A model generated the notes under the pieces. It saw only the letters and a list, made by a program, of their open reading frames with translations. It did not search any database and was not told the DNA's origin. Positions 5,021 to 5,556 of a DNA stretch of 5,556 nucleotides are shown piece by piece. This DNA comes from CAYMSA01 sp964392965 (GTDB taxonomy: Bacteria; Actinomycetota; Coriobacteriia; Anaerosomatales; Anaerosomataceae). The stretch lies in assembly GCA_964392965.1 (NCBI GenBank), contig CAYMSA010000099.1:1-5556 (forward strand), in the 5' to 3' direction. A program made the translations under genes and the position numbers. Numbering within the stretch: position 1 is the stretch's first letter; each line of letters opens with the position of its first letter.

Positions 5021-5556
5021 ATGGCGCGCGAACAGACGATCGTGGTGGCGCTCGGCGGAAACGCGCTCCTCAAGCGTGGCGAACCACTCTCGGCCGAGGC
5101 GCAGGAGGCCAACGTCCGCGTCGCGGCACGGGAGCTCGCGCCGCTCGCGCAGGAGTACCGGTTGGTCATCGCGCACGGTAACGGGCCGCAGGTGGGGCTC
5201 CTCGCGCTCCAGGCGGCGGCCTACACGGGCGTGGCTCCGTATCCGCTCGACGTGCTCGGTGCCGAGTCCCAGGGCATGATCGCGTACATGCTCGAGCGCG
5301 AACTCGGCAACCTGCTTCCCCCCGACCGTCATCTCGCCACCGTGCTGACGATGGTCGAGGTGGATCCGGACGACCCGGCGTTTGGCGACCCGACGAAGTT
5401 CGTGGGACCGGGCTACCGCCAGGCGGAGGCCCGCGAGCTCGAGAAGCGCCGGGGCTGGGCGATGCGGCGTGACGGTTCGCTCTGGCGCCGCGTGGTCCCC
5501 TCGCCCGAGCCGAAGCGCATCGTGGAGATCGAGCCGATCAGGTGGCTGGTGGAGCG
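5021..5556 (+). CDS. arcC: Carbamate kinase, 3' truncated by window edge
   Basis: The first 178 codons are visible of a protein usually about 310 aa long. Carbamate kinase reversibly transfers a phosphate between carbamoyl phosphate and ADP, making ATP in arginine-deiminase and related catabolic routes in the cytoplasm. It belongs to the amino-acid kinase fold. Visible signatures are ALGGNAL (10-16), the glycine-rich HGNGPQVG (52-59), PLDVLGAESQGMI (75-87), DPAFGDPTKFVGP (118-130, with the conserved Lys126 region) and GWAMRRDG...WRRVVPSPEP (145-164), in the order found in this family. These separate it from acetylglutamate and uridylate kinases. ATG5021 is preceded by GGGAGGG (5011-5017), giving a short 3-4 nt spacing. 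No other arginine-deiminase gene is visible, so the pathway (arginine, agmatine, allantoin or other) cannot be decided. The symbol follows family usage. Confidence 0.93.
   Translation, partial: MAREQTIVVALGGNALLKRGEPLSAEAQEANVRVAARELAPLAQEYRLVIAHGNGPQVGLLALQAAAYTGVAPYPLDVLGAESQGMIAYMLERELGNLLPPDRHLATVLTMVEVDPDDPAFGDPTKFVGPGYRQAEARELEKRRGWAMRRDGSLWRRVVPSPEPKRIVEIEPIRWLVE

Noticed and set aside
2849..5332. An 827-aa minus-strand open frame spanning the N gap
   Set aside because: Only its middle (the epimerase-like protein from 4636) is coding. The part before 4636 runs across the tRNA-Ser gene and antisense to carbamate kinase, and the part beyond the Ns is out of frame and antisense to the DUF2207 gene.

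Overview
The window is a very GC-rich (about 70% by eye), densely coded bacterial segment with strong G/C preference at third codon positions. It most resembles a high-GC actinobacterial lineage. A Coriobacteriia-like or other uncultured actinobacterium is my guess from gene style, a possibly leaderless tadA and a tRNA gene with encoded CCA; the taxonomy is not proven by the sequence. A run of 100 Ns flanked by identical 39-bp ends shows that this is a draft scaffold rather than finished sequence.

Layout, left to right. The left edge carries the apparent last codons of an upstream gene (1-15), fused by a TGATG overlap to a multi-pass membrane protein of the lysylphosphatidylglycerol-synthase TM / flippase-like family (15-1196). 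After 42 bp comes tadA, the tRNA adenosine-34 deaminase (1239-1709), which appears to be transcribed from its own -10 element as a leaderless or nearly leaderless mRNA. Its stop overlaps (ATGA) the start of a 620-aa DUF2207 membrane protein with a signal peptide and a glycine-rich C-terminal tail (1706-3568). Only 11 bp beyond, on the minus strand and convergent, is a TIGR01777-family NAD(P)-dependent epimerase-like SDR protein (3580-4636). The assembly gap interrupts it. When the duplicated 39 bp and the Ns are collapsed it reads as an intact 305-aa protein ending in the family's usual C-terminus.

A divergent intergenic region (4637-4809) holds a candidate minus-strand promoter for the epimerase gene and a good sigma70-type promoter for tRNA-Ser(GGA) (4810-4902). 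The tRNA is followed by a strong intrinsic terminator (4914-4948). A carbamate kinase gene (arcC-like) begins at 5021 and runs off the right edge after 178 codons.

Functionally this is a mixed housekeeping neighbourhood: translation (TadA, tRNA-Ser), envelope proteins (flippase-like, DUF2207), an uncharacterised SDR enzyme, and nitrogen/ATP metabolism (carbamate kinase). Only the tadA-DUF2207 pair is clearly translationally coupled. I found no mobile element, CRISPR array, phage gene or defence system, and nothing that supports a new biological system. The most useful observations are the reconstructable assembly break, the candidate leaderless tadA transcript, and the poly-glycine DUF2207 tail with its G-rich DNA tract.
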